From Erythrophleum ivorense (taxonomy: Eukaryota; Streptophyta; Magnoliopsida; Fabales; Fabaceae), in contig JAIUCV010000102.1 of the NCBI GenBank assembly GCA_026724425.1, positions 2,914,001-2,978,000 of the forward strand: a stretch of 64,000 nucleotides of DNA, in the 5' to 3' direction. The notes beneath the pieces were generated by a model. It was not told the origin of the DNA and made no database searches. It saw nothing but the letters and a program-made list of their open reading frames with translations. Below are positions 48,457 through 59,870 of this stretch, piece after piece. Made by a program: the position numbers and the translations under genes. The first letter of the stretch is position 1. Every line of letters begins with the position of its first letter.

Positions 48457-49049
48457 CACGAAGGCCACTTTTGTTTGACCTTGCAAAAGTTCGTGTATCA
48501 CCCACCACTGATTTTGTTGTTGTTGATGATATCTCATTCCACTCTCCTATAATTGAAGACTAAACGGATAAACTACATCGTTAGTATCAAAAAGATAATG
48601 GATAGATTAGTTCGTTTTCTTGTTTTAACTAATTAAATCGTTAAGAAATATAGAAAGAGGCTAGGCTGAGATCACATGTAAAAGGAAGCTCAAAATCATC
48701 AATCATGGTCGATCTTGAGTTTACCCGAAATCTAGCTAACGAAATATGGCATCCTGTACCAAAAAGGTTGATGGTTTTCATCATTTTCACGGATTTTCTT
48801 ACTTCGCAAATGCAAATGCAATATCTATTTTTCAATAATGAAGCTTGTCGAGTCTGGCATAAATTGAGATTTGGATAACTTATAGTCTTATATCAACAAT
48901 GATAGTGCTACTGTGATAACCAATAAGTTTGGACATTTGAATCATTTTATTATTATGTTCTATTTGCTTCGCTACGTACGAACTATTATTAGTGTTCTCT
49001 GTAAGAACTATTATTATAAAGAATGGCGCGACCAAATTTCTCAACTTAT

Positions 49050-49082
49050 AAAGTGATAGTTTAAAAAAAAAAAAAGTGATAG
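49050..49082. repeat. A-rich insertion between perfect 10-bp direct duplications
   Basis: AAAGTGATAG occurs at 49050-49059 and 49073-49082, separated by three T and ten A bases. Confidence 0.65.
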
Positions 49083-49120
49083 GTTGTCCGAGAGCTTTTG
49101 AGTAACCTGAATCACATAAT

Positions 49121-49176
49121 GATAATAGAGTGCCTACTTTGTTAACAAAAAAAAGAGAAAGATAATAGAGTGCCTA
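49121..49176. repeat. 24-base A-rich insertion between perfect 16-bp direct duplications
   Basis: GATAATAGAGTGCCTA occurs at 49121-49136 and 49161-49176. The insert contains TTTGTTAACAAAAAAAA, which closely matches the insert at 8362-8376 in a different genomic context. Confidence 0.8.
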
Positions 49177-51689
49177 TCCATCCTACTAAATTTGTTTTAC
49201 ACAGAATTCTAACTTAGGCCTAAGCTTTGAAAATGGAAACTAGTTCTAACTGCAACTTCGGCCCAATGATGTACCAAAAACCAATATAGCTCATATAGGC
49301 AATTTTAGTTTATAATGACCCAATATAAGCCTTTTAAAAGCGAAAATCACAAACATTTAAACTTTATAGATCGTTTAATTATATGGCATACAATTTTACA
49401 GGCATAACAAACAATTTTATTTGTGTCATATAAATGGTAAATAGTTCTACAATATGTACCACACTAACAATTGATGACTTTACGTAATAATTTATATATG
49501 ATGAGATTTTCTATAAATCAATTTGACAAGTAACATGAAATTTGTCGCTTTAAACTTCATGATAATTAACTGGCACTGGTTGTGTCGTTTAAAGCTTTGG
49601 GGAGTAATTCAAATTTATTTTAAAACATATGACTCGATTTGTAAAAGGTTAGGATTCCATTTTCTTGATCAACATAGATAATTATTGTATTATGAAAGCA
49701 AATTACGAAGTTGCATGGCAGACAAAATCAGTTGTCGTATATTTTATAGTTTGGTTATTGAATCTTGACCTAGTTATAATAATGACTCAGAAACCACTAA
49801 TACTGTATATATATATATGGAGATGACGATTTGCTTCACACCTTTCCGCTTTGATTGGTGTTATACAGTTAACCAAATTGTTAAATAATTGCTTCTCAGC
49901 ATTTAACGCACGTGCCAAATTAAGTCCCCAGTGAAGTTATTTACTTTATCTTCGGAGTTGCGTATACAACTTGTACTATTCCAAAGCTGTATCTTTGTCT
50001 TTTCAACTTTATGATTCGCTTCGTCAATATGGAAATCATTATTATCTTATAAATGATTTTATCCAGAAGAAGAACTGGACATACGCAGGCTAACTATTTG
50101 GGATTTTTTTCAACAAAAAATAAAAATTATATATTTTGGATTAAAAGAATATATTCTAGAAGGTTTTTGTAACAACTGCTGGATGACTGATCCAAAGCTG
50201 CTCGAGTCTGGAACCTGTAGGATTGGTTCTAATTGTTTCAGATGCCAAATTTCATACGTCAATGCGTATGTTTAGGGTTTACGTTGATTAACAACGAAAA
50301 CCTGGTTAACACGTTCAAAGTTGTGAGCTTAGTTAAGAAACAAAAAAAAATCACACTATACAACAAAACCAAAGTAATTAATTCTATGTGATAACAAAAA
50401 TATTAAAAATAGAAGAGTTTTAAACAAAACTGTTTGGGAGTTCGATTTTTTATTTTATTTTCTCAAGACCAAACTTCTGAATCCAGGGTTCACGCAAACG
50501 CATAAATGACACACAACTCTCTTAATCCATTGTTCTATTATACATGGTCTTCATAACCAAACATTCATGAACTAAATTCCATATTTAAATTTAGACTTCA
50601 ACCATACAACTTCTCATAGTTTTAGCGTATCACCATTTAGCACCGACAACCTCAACGGACATATACTTGAATCTCTATAAGATATAGATTTCCTACTAAG
50701 TTTTATGAGAACAGCACATACAAATATAGATGTACTACTTCTCGTATTATAATAACCGAACGTATCTATTTATCCAAAAAAAAGAGTAAAATCAAGCTAA
50801 TCCAAACCAAACCTAAACAAATGCTAATATATCACTTAAATCCAAGAAAATTTTTGGTTTAGAAATTAACTGTCACTTTGCACATCGTTTAATAATATCC
50901 CTGATTTAATATTTTTAAAAAATAATTTTTGAATGCCACCAAATCCACATAATTAAGTCACATGGCTACATAACAGCATAAGGCATGATTAGACTATCAC
51001 AAGTGGCCAATTAAAGGGCAACTTCTGTTCAGTAAGCCAGACGTGGCTTATTTCTGTTGGAGAACGATGACGACTATCGTCTTTGTCTTTTGGTTGCTTC
51101 CATTTCCATTTGTTTAGCTGTCTGTCATCTCAACGACCAATTCTCCGACAATATTCACTATTCGTTTTATCAAGGAAAATAGAAACAAAACAAAAACACC
51201 TTCGAGTTTATTTTTGGCTTTCTTTCACTTTTAGACCATAATTTATAATCAAATGCAAAACTAACATCTTCAATTTATATTTTGAGTTCCCAGTTTTTTT
51301 TAATTTTTTACGAGAATATCATTAATTTTCCGATTGATAGACCACTACTAAAGTTTACGAAATCTATTTAAAGAACAAATATCTTTCATCTTCTACACTT
51401 AATTTCAAAATTACCATATCATTAATGTTGCCAACCACTATTTTCACCCAATTTGGAGCTCTTAATACTCCAAAAACTCATTTTCGAGCTAGCTATGCTC
51501 TTTCTTTGCTCTTTTTTTCATCTCATAAACTCTTATTCTTCTATTTTCTCTTCATTTTCATTGTTTAGTTTACGGTGATGACCGGAGTTCGTTATTGAAA
51601 ACCTAAATATAAGTTCTTAGCCCTCGAATAGCCTTTCTCTGGCGGCCACGTAATATTTCTTTCAAAAATCTAAAAATTTCAGTTTTGGT

Positions 51690-51905
51690 CCGCGAATGTA
51701 GACCTCAATGGAGATCTATTTTTACTTAGTAATCCTCTGTTGAGGTCTACTGGTCAACGCAGAGTAGACCGCATCATTTTTTTTGCAAACAAAAAAACTA
51801 GTCGTAGTCCTCCACTCAGATCTACTCCATATGGAGATTAGTTTTGCAATTGACCACGGTCACATTTTGTTAGCAATATCTACACCTTAGGTCTACTACA
51901 CGTAG
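51690..51905. repeat. GTAGACC/GGTCTAC palindromic repeat stretch
   Basis: Several units of GTAGACCTCA, TGAGGTCTACT, AGTAGACC, AGATCTACTCC and AGGTCTACTAC occur in alternating orientation within about 215 bases, forming potential hairpins. They resemble dispersed repeats seen in mustard-family intergenic DNA (from memory). The element type is not identified. Confidence 0.45.
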
Positions 51906-52384
51906 AGGTTAGTCTAGTTAACTAGAAAAAATGAATTTGTAACATAAAATTGGCAATTTACCCAATTTTTCTGATAATATTATATGCTTCTCAAGTTTAT
52001 CCGAAGAATAAAAGTTACAAGACTAATTTTTAGGAGAATTTATTCTATAGTAACACATTAGTTTCATGCACAAATCAATATTTTCTCTGAGGATTTTTAA
52101 AATAATCTCGAAAGCACTTAATGACAAAAACAGATCTGATAAAAATCTATCTCCCACTCGATCAATATGACAAAACACTCGATATTTAAGCTAGCCAAAA
52201 AAAAAAAAAAGATTTTTATTATTTATATTGCTGGAATTAGTTAGTAGTTGGAATCGAATATTCTTGTCATGTTTTCTCGTTAAGGCGTTTAATTTTCATA
52301 TTGGCATATGAGGCCGACAATTGCACTACCCATCGTATTAACGAAAGTGGGCGACATTAATGTTTTGGGAAATGCAAACAAATA

Positions 52385-53733
52385 TCTAATATATTAAAAG
52401 AGAATACACTTTTAAAATAACATTTATATCATGTTTAATTAACAAAAATATCATGTTGATATGTCATTATTAGAAAGCTTCTTATACTATTTATGAAATA
52501 ACGTTTAATTTACTAAAATAATTACAAACAATATCATTCATATATTATATATATATTATGGTTATATTATATATATATTATGGTTAGAAAATCAAATATG
52601 ACTTACTAAACTAAATATCCTTATTTAGTAATCACAAAAATTATTAAATAAAAAATATATTCAATTCAGTTCTATCATATTAATTATTTTTGAAATTATT
52701 GTATTTCTCTTATCATCTTTGTTTAACTTTATTTAAAAAATAATAATTTGTATCATCTATATATTAAAAAAAATAGAATAAAAAATCTATTTTTTCTTTA
52801 TATTTTATAATTTGAATTTTTAAAAACAAAATAAATTACGGGAACTTTTAAAATTTCACATTGGATATGTTGTTGAGTGATGGTTAAAAAATCTATTATA
52901 AAAAAATATACATTATGTGCAACCATATGAGAATAAAACCTCATTTAGTAGGCATCTAAATGTAAAACTTTTTCTAAACTTTATTCGATTTAATATGGTT
53001 TTTCAATTAGATTATATGATTAGAACGAATAAATAAATATTTTAATTTGATCATAATTGTAAAATATTTTATATTAGATCAAAATTTTGAATATTCCAAT
53101 TTTTATTTTTAGAAAATGTAATATTTTAACCATATCAAAATGTCAAAATATTAATATGTTAATATATTTTAATATTATTATAATTCTATCAAGATTTTTG
53201 AAAAGTACAAAATTTAAAAATTTATAATATAATATTTAATATTAATAAGTAATCAATAATATAAAACTTAAGAAATATATATTTTATCTTATAAAATGTA
53301 TTTTTTATAAACTCAAGTAATCATACCTAAAAAATTGAAAATAAAACTTTATTATTTTTAAAAAATTATACCTAAAAAAATTGAAAATAAAACTTTATTA
53401 TCTTATGAAATACATGAAGTATAACTTTTTTAAAATAATAAAGTTTTATTTTCAATTTTTTTTCTTTGAACTATCTTATTATATTGTAGTCATTTGAGTT
53501 TTATGTATCTTGCTTAGATCTATTAAATATTTATGTATGCGGTCAAAATTTTAATTTGTTTACCTTTCTAAAAAATGGTTTAAAATGCTTAATTTCAACA
53601 CTATAAATGAATACATAATCAAACCAAGGTAAAAATTTCGTCGCATAAAATTTTGAAATAGTTAAATAGACATCTTTTAATAAAAATATATATTTAAAAC
53701 CATCACTCCGTGCAGGGCGCGGCTCCAACCTAG
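52385..53733 (+). mobile_element. Probable non-autonomous Helitron (about 1.35 kb)
   Basis: The left end is TCTAATATATTAAAAGAGAA preceded by A, matching the TC start and TATATTAAAA theme of Brassicaceae Helitrons (ATREP type). The right end has a short GC-rich hairpin (CCGTGCAGGGCGCGG) about 10 bases before CTAG, followed by T, so insertion is between A and T. There are no terminal inverted repeats or target duplication, as expected. The interior is very AT-rich with no Rep/helicase frame. It includes a direct and inverted repeat set of TTGAAAATAAAACTTTATTA at about 53333-53460. Confidence 0.7.
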
Positions 53734-54633
53734 TCTTCAATTATAATGCATAAAAATGAGATCACCTCGTGCTGAATTTGGTTACGGCGCCGAAATGCAT
53801 ACGCATGCAGATTCTAAATGACCTTAACCACATTTTTTAAAAAACTATAAATAAACTTCTGGATAATAACAAATTTTCAAATGTCGACACCCACAAAAAA
53901 AACATCAAACACCGAAAATGTGTCTATCTGCTTTGTTTTTTTTTTTTTTTTTTTTATATGAATAAACACCCTTCAGATGGCCTTGTCATAAGAGTTAAAG
54001 CTCTTAATTAACATTTTTAACAACTGCTCTTAATTAACCAATTTGTGAATGTCCTTTAATTTCTGTGGAACATGACACCATTTCAACTGATTAGATATGA
54101 ACAAAAATATTTTTAGTAATAATCAAATTCAGAAGAAAAAATACTTTTCATTGGTACTGCTTATTCAAATAGCCTAATACAAAACGCGAAAAATTCAATA
54201 AAGGTCACTCGACAATTGGCATTGACATATGATATATGTAACATTGGCATCATCTAGACACTTTTTTTTGTCCTGGGGATGTAAATTGATAGGTTTGCTA
54301 AGTATCTATCCCCTAGATCTCCCCGTTTGTCGTTTGTACATCGTTATGCATGTGTCTAAGCATTGGCTCGTTGGGATTGAATTAAAAAGGGGATTTTAGG
54401 AAGAAACATAGCTCTAAAAAACTGTTTTTTGTAACAAAGAAAAAAGAAAAAAATAAAAAATTCAACCAATCACCTAATGACACGTGTAGAGTTTTTTTGT
54501 TTTCTATAACTGTCTCATAGAGAGCCGACTCCACTATTTAATCTTGACACATCACTAAATATTTAATTGTTTTTTTTATTTTTATTTAAAGACACGCTTC
54601 ACATCTCTACGATGCAGATACTCTAAGTTCATA

Positions 54634-54668
54634 ATCTATATCTATATCTATATCTATATTCTATATTC
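54634..54668. repeat. TATCTA microsatellite
   Basis: About five hexamer units of ATCTAT, degrading into ATTCTAT. Confidence 0.8.
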
Positions 54669-54927
54669 TATTATTATTAATTGAGAAATATATTTTAATA
54701 ATATTTGGATATAAAAATAAAAGAAAAAAAATGTTTGGATACAAGAATAATAATTTAAAATAAACCAATGGTTCAGTCAAAGTAGAAATCGAATATGTTA
54801 ATTGATCAGATCGAAAAAATTGGAAATATATCTGAAAACCCAAAAAAAATCCGAAAACCGTAAAAACAAAAAAAATATATATATATCTATAATATCAAAA
54901 ATAATCCACAATACATATTTAAGTAAT

Positions 54928-55097
54928 TTGGGTACCCGATCGGATATCAGTTCGGTTCTGGTATTATCTGATACCCATAGATATCAAATATTTTACCCAT
55001 CAAATGATTTGTTTTATACTCAAAATTAATCGGGTACGGATATTATGGATCAATTTGGTTTGGATTTTTGGGTATGAATTAAAATTTTCAGGTCTAC
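54928..55097. repeat. Dispersed GGGTACCCGAT-type repeat
   Basis: Repeated GGGTACC/GGATATC/GGGTACGGATA units with Brassicaceae-style decay. Related in composition and motif order to 47309-47470 and 6705-6776. Confidence 0.4.
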
Positions 55098-55826
55098 TTT
55101 CTCATAACATAAATATAATGAATCAAACAGAAATAAGCAAAACTACACTAAATTGAAAAGATAAAAAAAAATAGTTTTTTTTTTTTATGAAAATATATCG
55201 TACCATTAGTTAAGACTGTTAAGTAATAAAATAGGTTACATGAATTCAAATATATATATTAGATGACTCGTTCGGATGTCGGATCAGACATCTCTTATTA
55301 TGTGTTATAGACTTATATAGTCTAACCGAACTGAGATACATATGAACCTAACTTGCGTCTTGTCGGTTTGTGTTTTATTAAACCTTTATGTTAATTTTTT
55401 GTTCAAAAAACAAATAATTAGCATAACATTTTATTATTATTTTCAATAAATTTTGGGAATTGTAAATACAAACACGTTAACATTATTTTTTAAAATACTA
55501 TATTATATTGTAAATGCAATCACGAAAAATAATATTATTTTCTTAGTAACAACGACAAAGGATGGCAAGAGCCTTGGTTTGAATTAGGAATTTAGCATAT
55601 ACATGTTTTTCAATTTCTTAGCCGAAAAGTTTATCAATCTCCTGACATGTAAAACCAGTAGATAATTGTTTTCGCAGTATATGAGGTAGACTCTCTAACT
55701 TCGTCAAGTAGCGTGAGTTTTCAACTGTTGTACCACCATAAGGTTGATTCCGCATATTAATTTTTAAGTTAATTCAAAAAAATCATTTAATATAATTATG
55801 CATGCCTCTAGCTCTCTCCTTCTCTC

Positions 55827-55836
55827 TATATATATA
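55827..55836 (+). promoter_or_regulatory. TATA box of JOX3/JRG21
   Basis: TATATATATA directly follows a CT-rich run and lies about 80 bases before the ATG at 55916, leaving a leader of about 50 bases. Confidence 0.5.
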
Positions 55837-55915
55837 ACTTTGGTAATACTACTTGTTTCATCCTCACCCTCCTTCTTCATCTTCTTGGGCCCTTAATCAA
55901 AAAGTAACCAAAGTC

Positions 55916-58041
55916 ATGAACATCTTCCAAGATTGGCCTGAGCCTATAGTCCGTGTCCAATCCTTATCCGAAAGCAACCTCCAAGCCATACCAAATCGCT
56001 ACGTCAAACCTCTATCTCAGCGTCCAAACTTACCCTCTCACAACCACCACAACCCTCACAACACCACCATCCCCATCATTGACTTTGGTCTCTTACACAC
56101 AGACGACATAACTCTACAGGCCAAAACGCTTGATGAGATCTCCAAAGCTTGTAGAGAATGGGGATTTTTCCAAGTGGTGAACCACGGGATGAGTCCTCAG
56201 CTCATGGATCGAGCTAAAGAAACATGGAGAGAGTTCTTTCACCTTCCTATGGAGCTTAAGAACATGCACGCAAATTCGCCGAAAACTTACGAGGGATATG
56301 GAAGTCGACTAGGCGTAGAGAAGGGTGCTATTCTTGATTGGAGCGATTACTATTATCTTCATTATCATCCTTCGTCTTTGAAGGATTACACCAAGTGGCC
56401 TTCTTTGCCTCTTCATTGCCGGTATGTTTTATTCCAAAACTTCTTCTTACTTAGTTATAATAATTTTTTTGGAAGCTTTTCTTCACGTTTGCTAAGCTTC
56501 TCCTATTGTTAAATTAAAATATATAATCCTTCTAATGTAACTCTTATTTTAAACTACAACAAACGTAGTACTAAAAAAAAAATCATGATTATCTTACAAA
56601 ACAAAACCGACATACGAGTAACACTTATCAGTGGATTATTAATTCATAACGCAAGTACATGTTAATAGGTATAGTAATTGTTCGATCGAGCTATATATTT
56701 TAAATTTTATTCAAAGTAACCAAAACATAACAAGATTTAAACCACGAATAATTCTTCTTCTTATTAATTACATAGAGAAATATTGGAGGGTTATTGCAAG
56801 GAAATGGTGAAATTATGTGAGAACTTGATGGAGATATTAGCGAAAAACTTGGGATTACAAGAGGACATACTTCAAAATGCGTTTGGTGGTAAAGAGGAAG
56901 CAGGAGGATGTTTAAGGGTTAATTATTATCCAAAATGCCCTCAGCCAGAGTTGACTCTCGGCCTCTCTCCGCACTCCGATCCCGGCGGACTTACCATTCT
57001 CTTGCCAGACGAACAAGTCGCCGGCCTTCAGGTCCGTGGATCTGATGACGCTTGGATCACTGTCGAACCAGCTCCTCATGCTCTCATCGTTAACCTTGGT
57101 GATCAAATTCAGGTGAGAATTATATTTGCTTTTTTTCATATAATTTTTCTTTTTAAATCGAAACTCAGATTAGAAAGATACTTTTGCTGTTTTCTTTTTT
57201 TCTTCTTGAAGTTGTTAGTTTTGATAAAGCACATGCATGAATCTTTCTTCTTCTTTAATTTTCTTCGTCCCTCTTTTTTAATTAAATTTAATGGGTTATG
57301 GGTATGGGAAAGCATAAAGTTGACTGGAAATCATTAAGTTATCGGTGAAGCCACGTCGCCATCTTCTTTAATTCTATTAAAGGAAAAAAATTAAAAGTCC
57401 CAAAAAAGAAACAGAAAAAAACAATTTCAACGACGCGGTCACAAATATTCACATGTTTCGAACGTGCAAAAAGCAAAACCGTAGTCAAACAAATTTTGTT
57501 TTCGTTTTCTATTTTAGCAATAAAAAACAACAATCACTTACTTACGTTTTCTTTGTTAAATTAACTTTCTTAAGAGCTGACAGATTTTCATTTGAAGGAT
57601 AAACCATGTATTATAATACTGTATTAATATTTTGGTATCAGTATATCATGCTTATGTCACTTAATCGGTAGATTAGTTTATAATGTTGAGAAAAAAAAAT
57701 CTCGAAGATAACTAGGCCATTATGAGGTCATATTTGCAGGGTGTTTTTTTCTTCCTGTTTTAACGACCCTTGAACATTTTGCTGTTGGTTAGATGCTAAG
57801 CAATTCAATATACAGAAGCGTAGAACATAGAGTGATGGTGAGCCCTGCAAACGAGAGGCTGTCATTGGCATTCTTCTACAACCCAAAGGGCAATGTCCCG
57901 ATCGAGCCATTGAAGGAGCTAGTGACCGTAGATTCACCAGCTCTCTACTCCTCCACGACCTACGATATGTACCGACAGTTTATTCGTACGCAGGGTCCAC
58001 GTAGCAAATCTCATATCGAGGAACTTAAATCCCCTCGATAG
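55916..58041 (+). CDS. JOX3: Jasmonate-induced 2-oxoglutarate/Fe(II) oxygenase (JOX3, JRG21)
   Basis: Three exons, 55916-56421, 56776-57112 and 57793-58041, give 363 residues, the length I remember for A. thaliana JRG21 (At3g55970). The N-terminal DIOXN domain includes IPIIDFGLL and ACREWGFFQVVNHGM. The catalytic double-stranded beta-helix has the iron ligands HxD in SPHSDPGGLT and the distal His in VEHRV, plus the 2-oxoglutarate RxS in RLSLAF. Known role: JOX enzymes hydroxylate jasmonic acid to 12-hydroxy-jasmonate in the cytosol, damping jasmonate defence; the genes are jasmonate-induced. The start at 55916 was chosen because it gives the known MNIFQDWPEPIVRVQ terminus; the frame upstream has no ATG. 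Everything needed for activity is present. Confidence 0.95.
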
Positions 58042-58570
58042 TAGAACGTGCGTACATTTTAGTACTCAACTTATATTAAAATGATCTATATGTTTTATTT
58101 TTGTCTAAATAATAAACTATATATATATATATATATGTATGTTTCTTTTTATGTGTTAAATAAATGAACTATATATTGTGTTTTTATATATACAGTATAT
58201 TGTATGTTGTGCTGTTATGTGAGGATGTCTACATTATGTCAACTAATGTAACTATATATATTTTGTTACAAATAATGAATTATGCGTTCTTGACACCAGT
58301 ATGTTTCGGTTAAGCTCATATTAATATCTTCGGATCGGAATTCGGAAACCAAAACATGTTAATTTAGTTCCTCTATACATATGTACTTTAAACTCGAGAC
58401 TTTCAAACATTCAGTCTAGTCTTTGGATTGTTCATGTGGTACACCAGTTAAACTATCGAATTTTAGCAGCCGAGAAATTATCGTGTGACATTTTAATATT
58501 TGACACGCAAACACGTTACATAGGTTGCAAATAATAAATAGACCATGGCAATTTGACCTCATGCTAATGC
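58042..58570. other. Intergenic DNA between JOX3 and the SINA-like gene
   Basis: Contains the JOX3 3' UTR and a TA microsatellite (about 58112-58135). Nothing else is supported. Confidence 0.55.
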
Positions 58571-58756
58571 AGCCCATCCATTATAACGCTTCTTTTTTCA
58601 CAAGTCCCATAAGGCCCATTCAAATATGGGCTGGATAAGCCCAATATAACGTACGGGTATATATATTTATAGGGTTCGATTAAGGCAGAGGAAGAAGAGA
58701 AAAGGGGTTCAATTGAATTTGGGAGAAGGAGAGAAGCCACTGACATTTCTATCCAA
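58571..58756 (+). promoter_or_regulatory. Promoter of the SINA-like gene with clustered GCCCA elements and TATA box
   Basis: AGCCCAT (58571-58577), GGCCCATT (58613-58620), TGGGCT (58627-58632) and AGCCCA (58638-58643) precede a TATA-like TATATATTTATAG at about 58659-58671. The start codon is at 58757. GCCCA/TGGGC elements are bound by TCP-type factors and are common in growth-associated promoters. Confidence 0.6.
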
Positions 58757-59870
58757 ATGGCGGGACTCTCCGATGACCGGAGCAACGAAACCTCGCAAAA
58801 GAGGCGACGTACTTCGGCATCCGCGAACAAATCTTCCGGGAATAAACGCACAGCGACTCTGATGGATCTGGATGTTCTCGACTGCTCCATTTGCTTCGAT
58901 ACACTAACCGTTCCTATCTTCCAGGTTCGATTCTCAATCTCTTTCTACCTGAAAACGTATTTCACACTTGGTTGATTGATGATTCAGAGAGTTAGCGTTT
59001 TTGATTTGTTACGAAGAGAATATATATAGAAGAAATTACTTGAAATTGTGGCCGTTCTCTGACTGAGATCATCATACTCATTATTATATGAATATCCCAC
59101 TCTCTCTCTGAATCTTATTAATTAGGATTTGAGTGTGTTATCGTTGATCATATATACAAGTATTTTTCTGCAATCAGTGTGATAATGGTCATGTAGCATG
59201 CTCTACTTGCTGCAAGAAGTTGAAGAGAAAATGTGCAACATGCTCTTTACCAACCAAGTCACGCAACAGAGCGATGGAGCGGGTTCTCGAACTACTTAAA
59301 GTTCCATGTGAAAACGCAGAATTTGGTTGCTCCGAGAGCATCTCTTATGCTGAAATGTCAACACATGTAGAGCGGTGCGCTTTCACTCAACGTCCTTGCC
59401 CGTTTAGCGGTTGCGGTTTCACTGGCTCCTACGAGGGTTTAGTTGAACACAGTGTTTCTGAACACACTCGCTCCTTGTACATGTTTGAATGTGGAGAGCC
59501 TGTGTTTATGTACCCCAAAGTTGGTGAGAGGGTAGTTCTCAAGGAAAAGAATACAGGGGAAGGAGGAGGAGGAGGAAGAGAACTTGTGGTTGTGGAATGT
59601 TTCGAGACGCCACAAGGTCGAATATTCTCTGCTAGCTGTGTTGGACCTCCTATGGGATTTTTGAAATTCTCCTACAGCTTCACATTCATATCATCTGTCG
59701 GTGATCGATTGTGTTTCGAATCAAGTGCCAAGAGCGTTCGTGAAGTGAGCGGTGAACCACCAAGTGAGCATTTTATGTTTGTTCCTTCTTACATGTTCCC
59801 TGACTACAAGCTGCGTATATGCATCAACCGGAAGTTCACTTTGGGATCATATAGGACTACTACATCATGA
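58757..59870 (+). CDS. SINA-like RING E3 ubiquitin ligase family protein
   Basis: Two exons, 58757-58924 and 59178-59870, give 286 residues, the usual length for Arabidopsis SINA-like (SINAL) proteins. A basic, Ser-rich N-terminus (QKRRRTSASA) is followed by the RING: LDCSICFDTL, then FQCDNGHVACSTCC and KRKCATC across the intron. A SIAH-type zinc-binding region follows (VPCENAEFGCSESISYAEM...HVERCAF...CPFSGC...HSVSEH). The C-terminal substrate-binding half is more divergent and has a Gly-rich insert. Family role: E2-dependent ubiquitin transfer and substrate recruitment; the target is unknown. I do not recall a SINA gene between At3g55970 and At3g55960, so it is probably an extra insertion relative to A. 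thaliana. No disabling change is seen. Confidence 0.88.

Larger units (their letters stand above)
45061..55915. other. Gene-poor, AT-rich, repeat-rich interval of about 11 kb
   Basis: No protein gene or structured RNA can be supported. It holds the SZF1 promoter side, a foldback element (46729-47016), a dispersed GGATATCCG-rich repeat (47309-47470), three short A-rich insertions with flanking duplications (48426-48456, 49050-49082, 49121-49176), a GTAGACC-rich palindromic stretch (51690-51905), a probable Helitron (52385-53733), a TATCTA microsatellite (54634-54668), and a GGGTACCCGAT-type repeat (54928-55097). Open frames of 60-100 codons here are AT-rich chance frames. Confidence 0.65.

Noticed and set aside
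55853..55915. Upstream extension of the JOX3 frame
   Set aside because: It begins at TTG, not ATG; the ATG at 55916 gives the known family N-terminus and sits at a normal distance from the TATA box.
58921..58935. GGTTCGATTC string resembling a tRNA T-loop
   Set aside because: It is the donor side of the SINA-like intron; no acceptor stem or anticodon arm can be paired around it.
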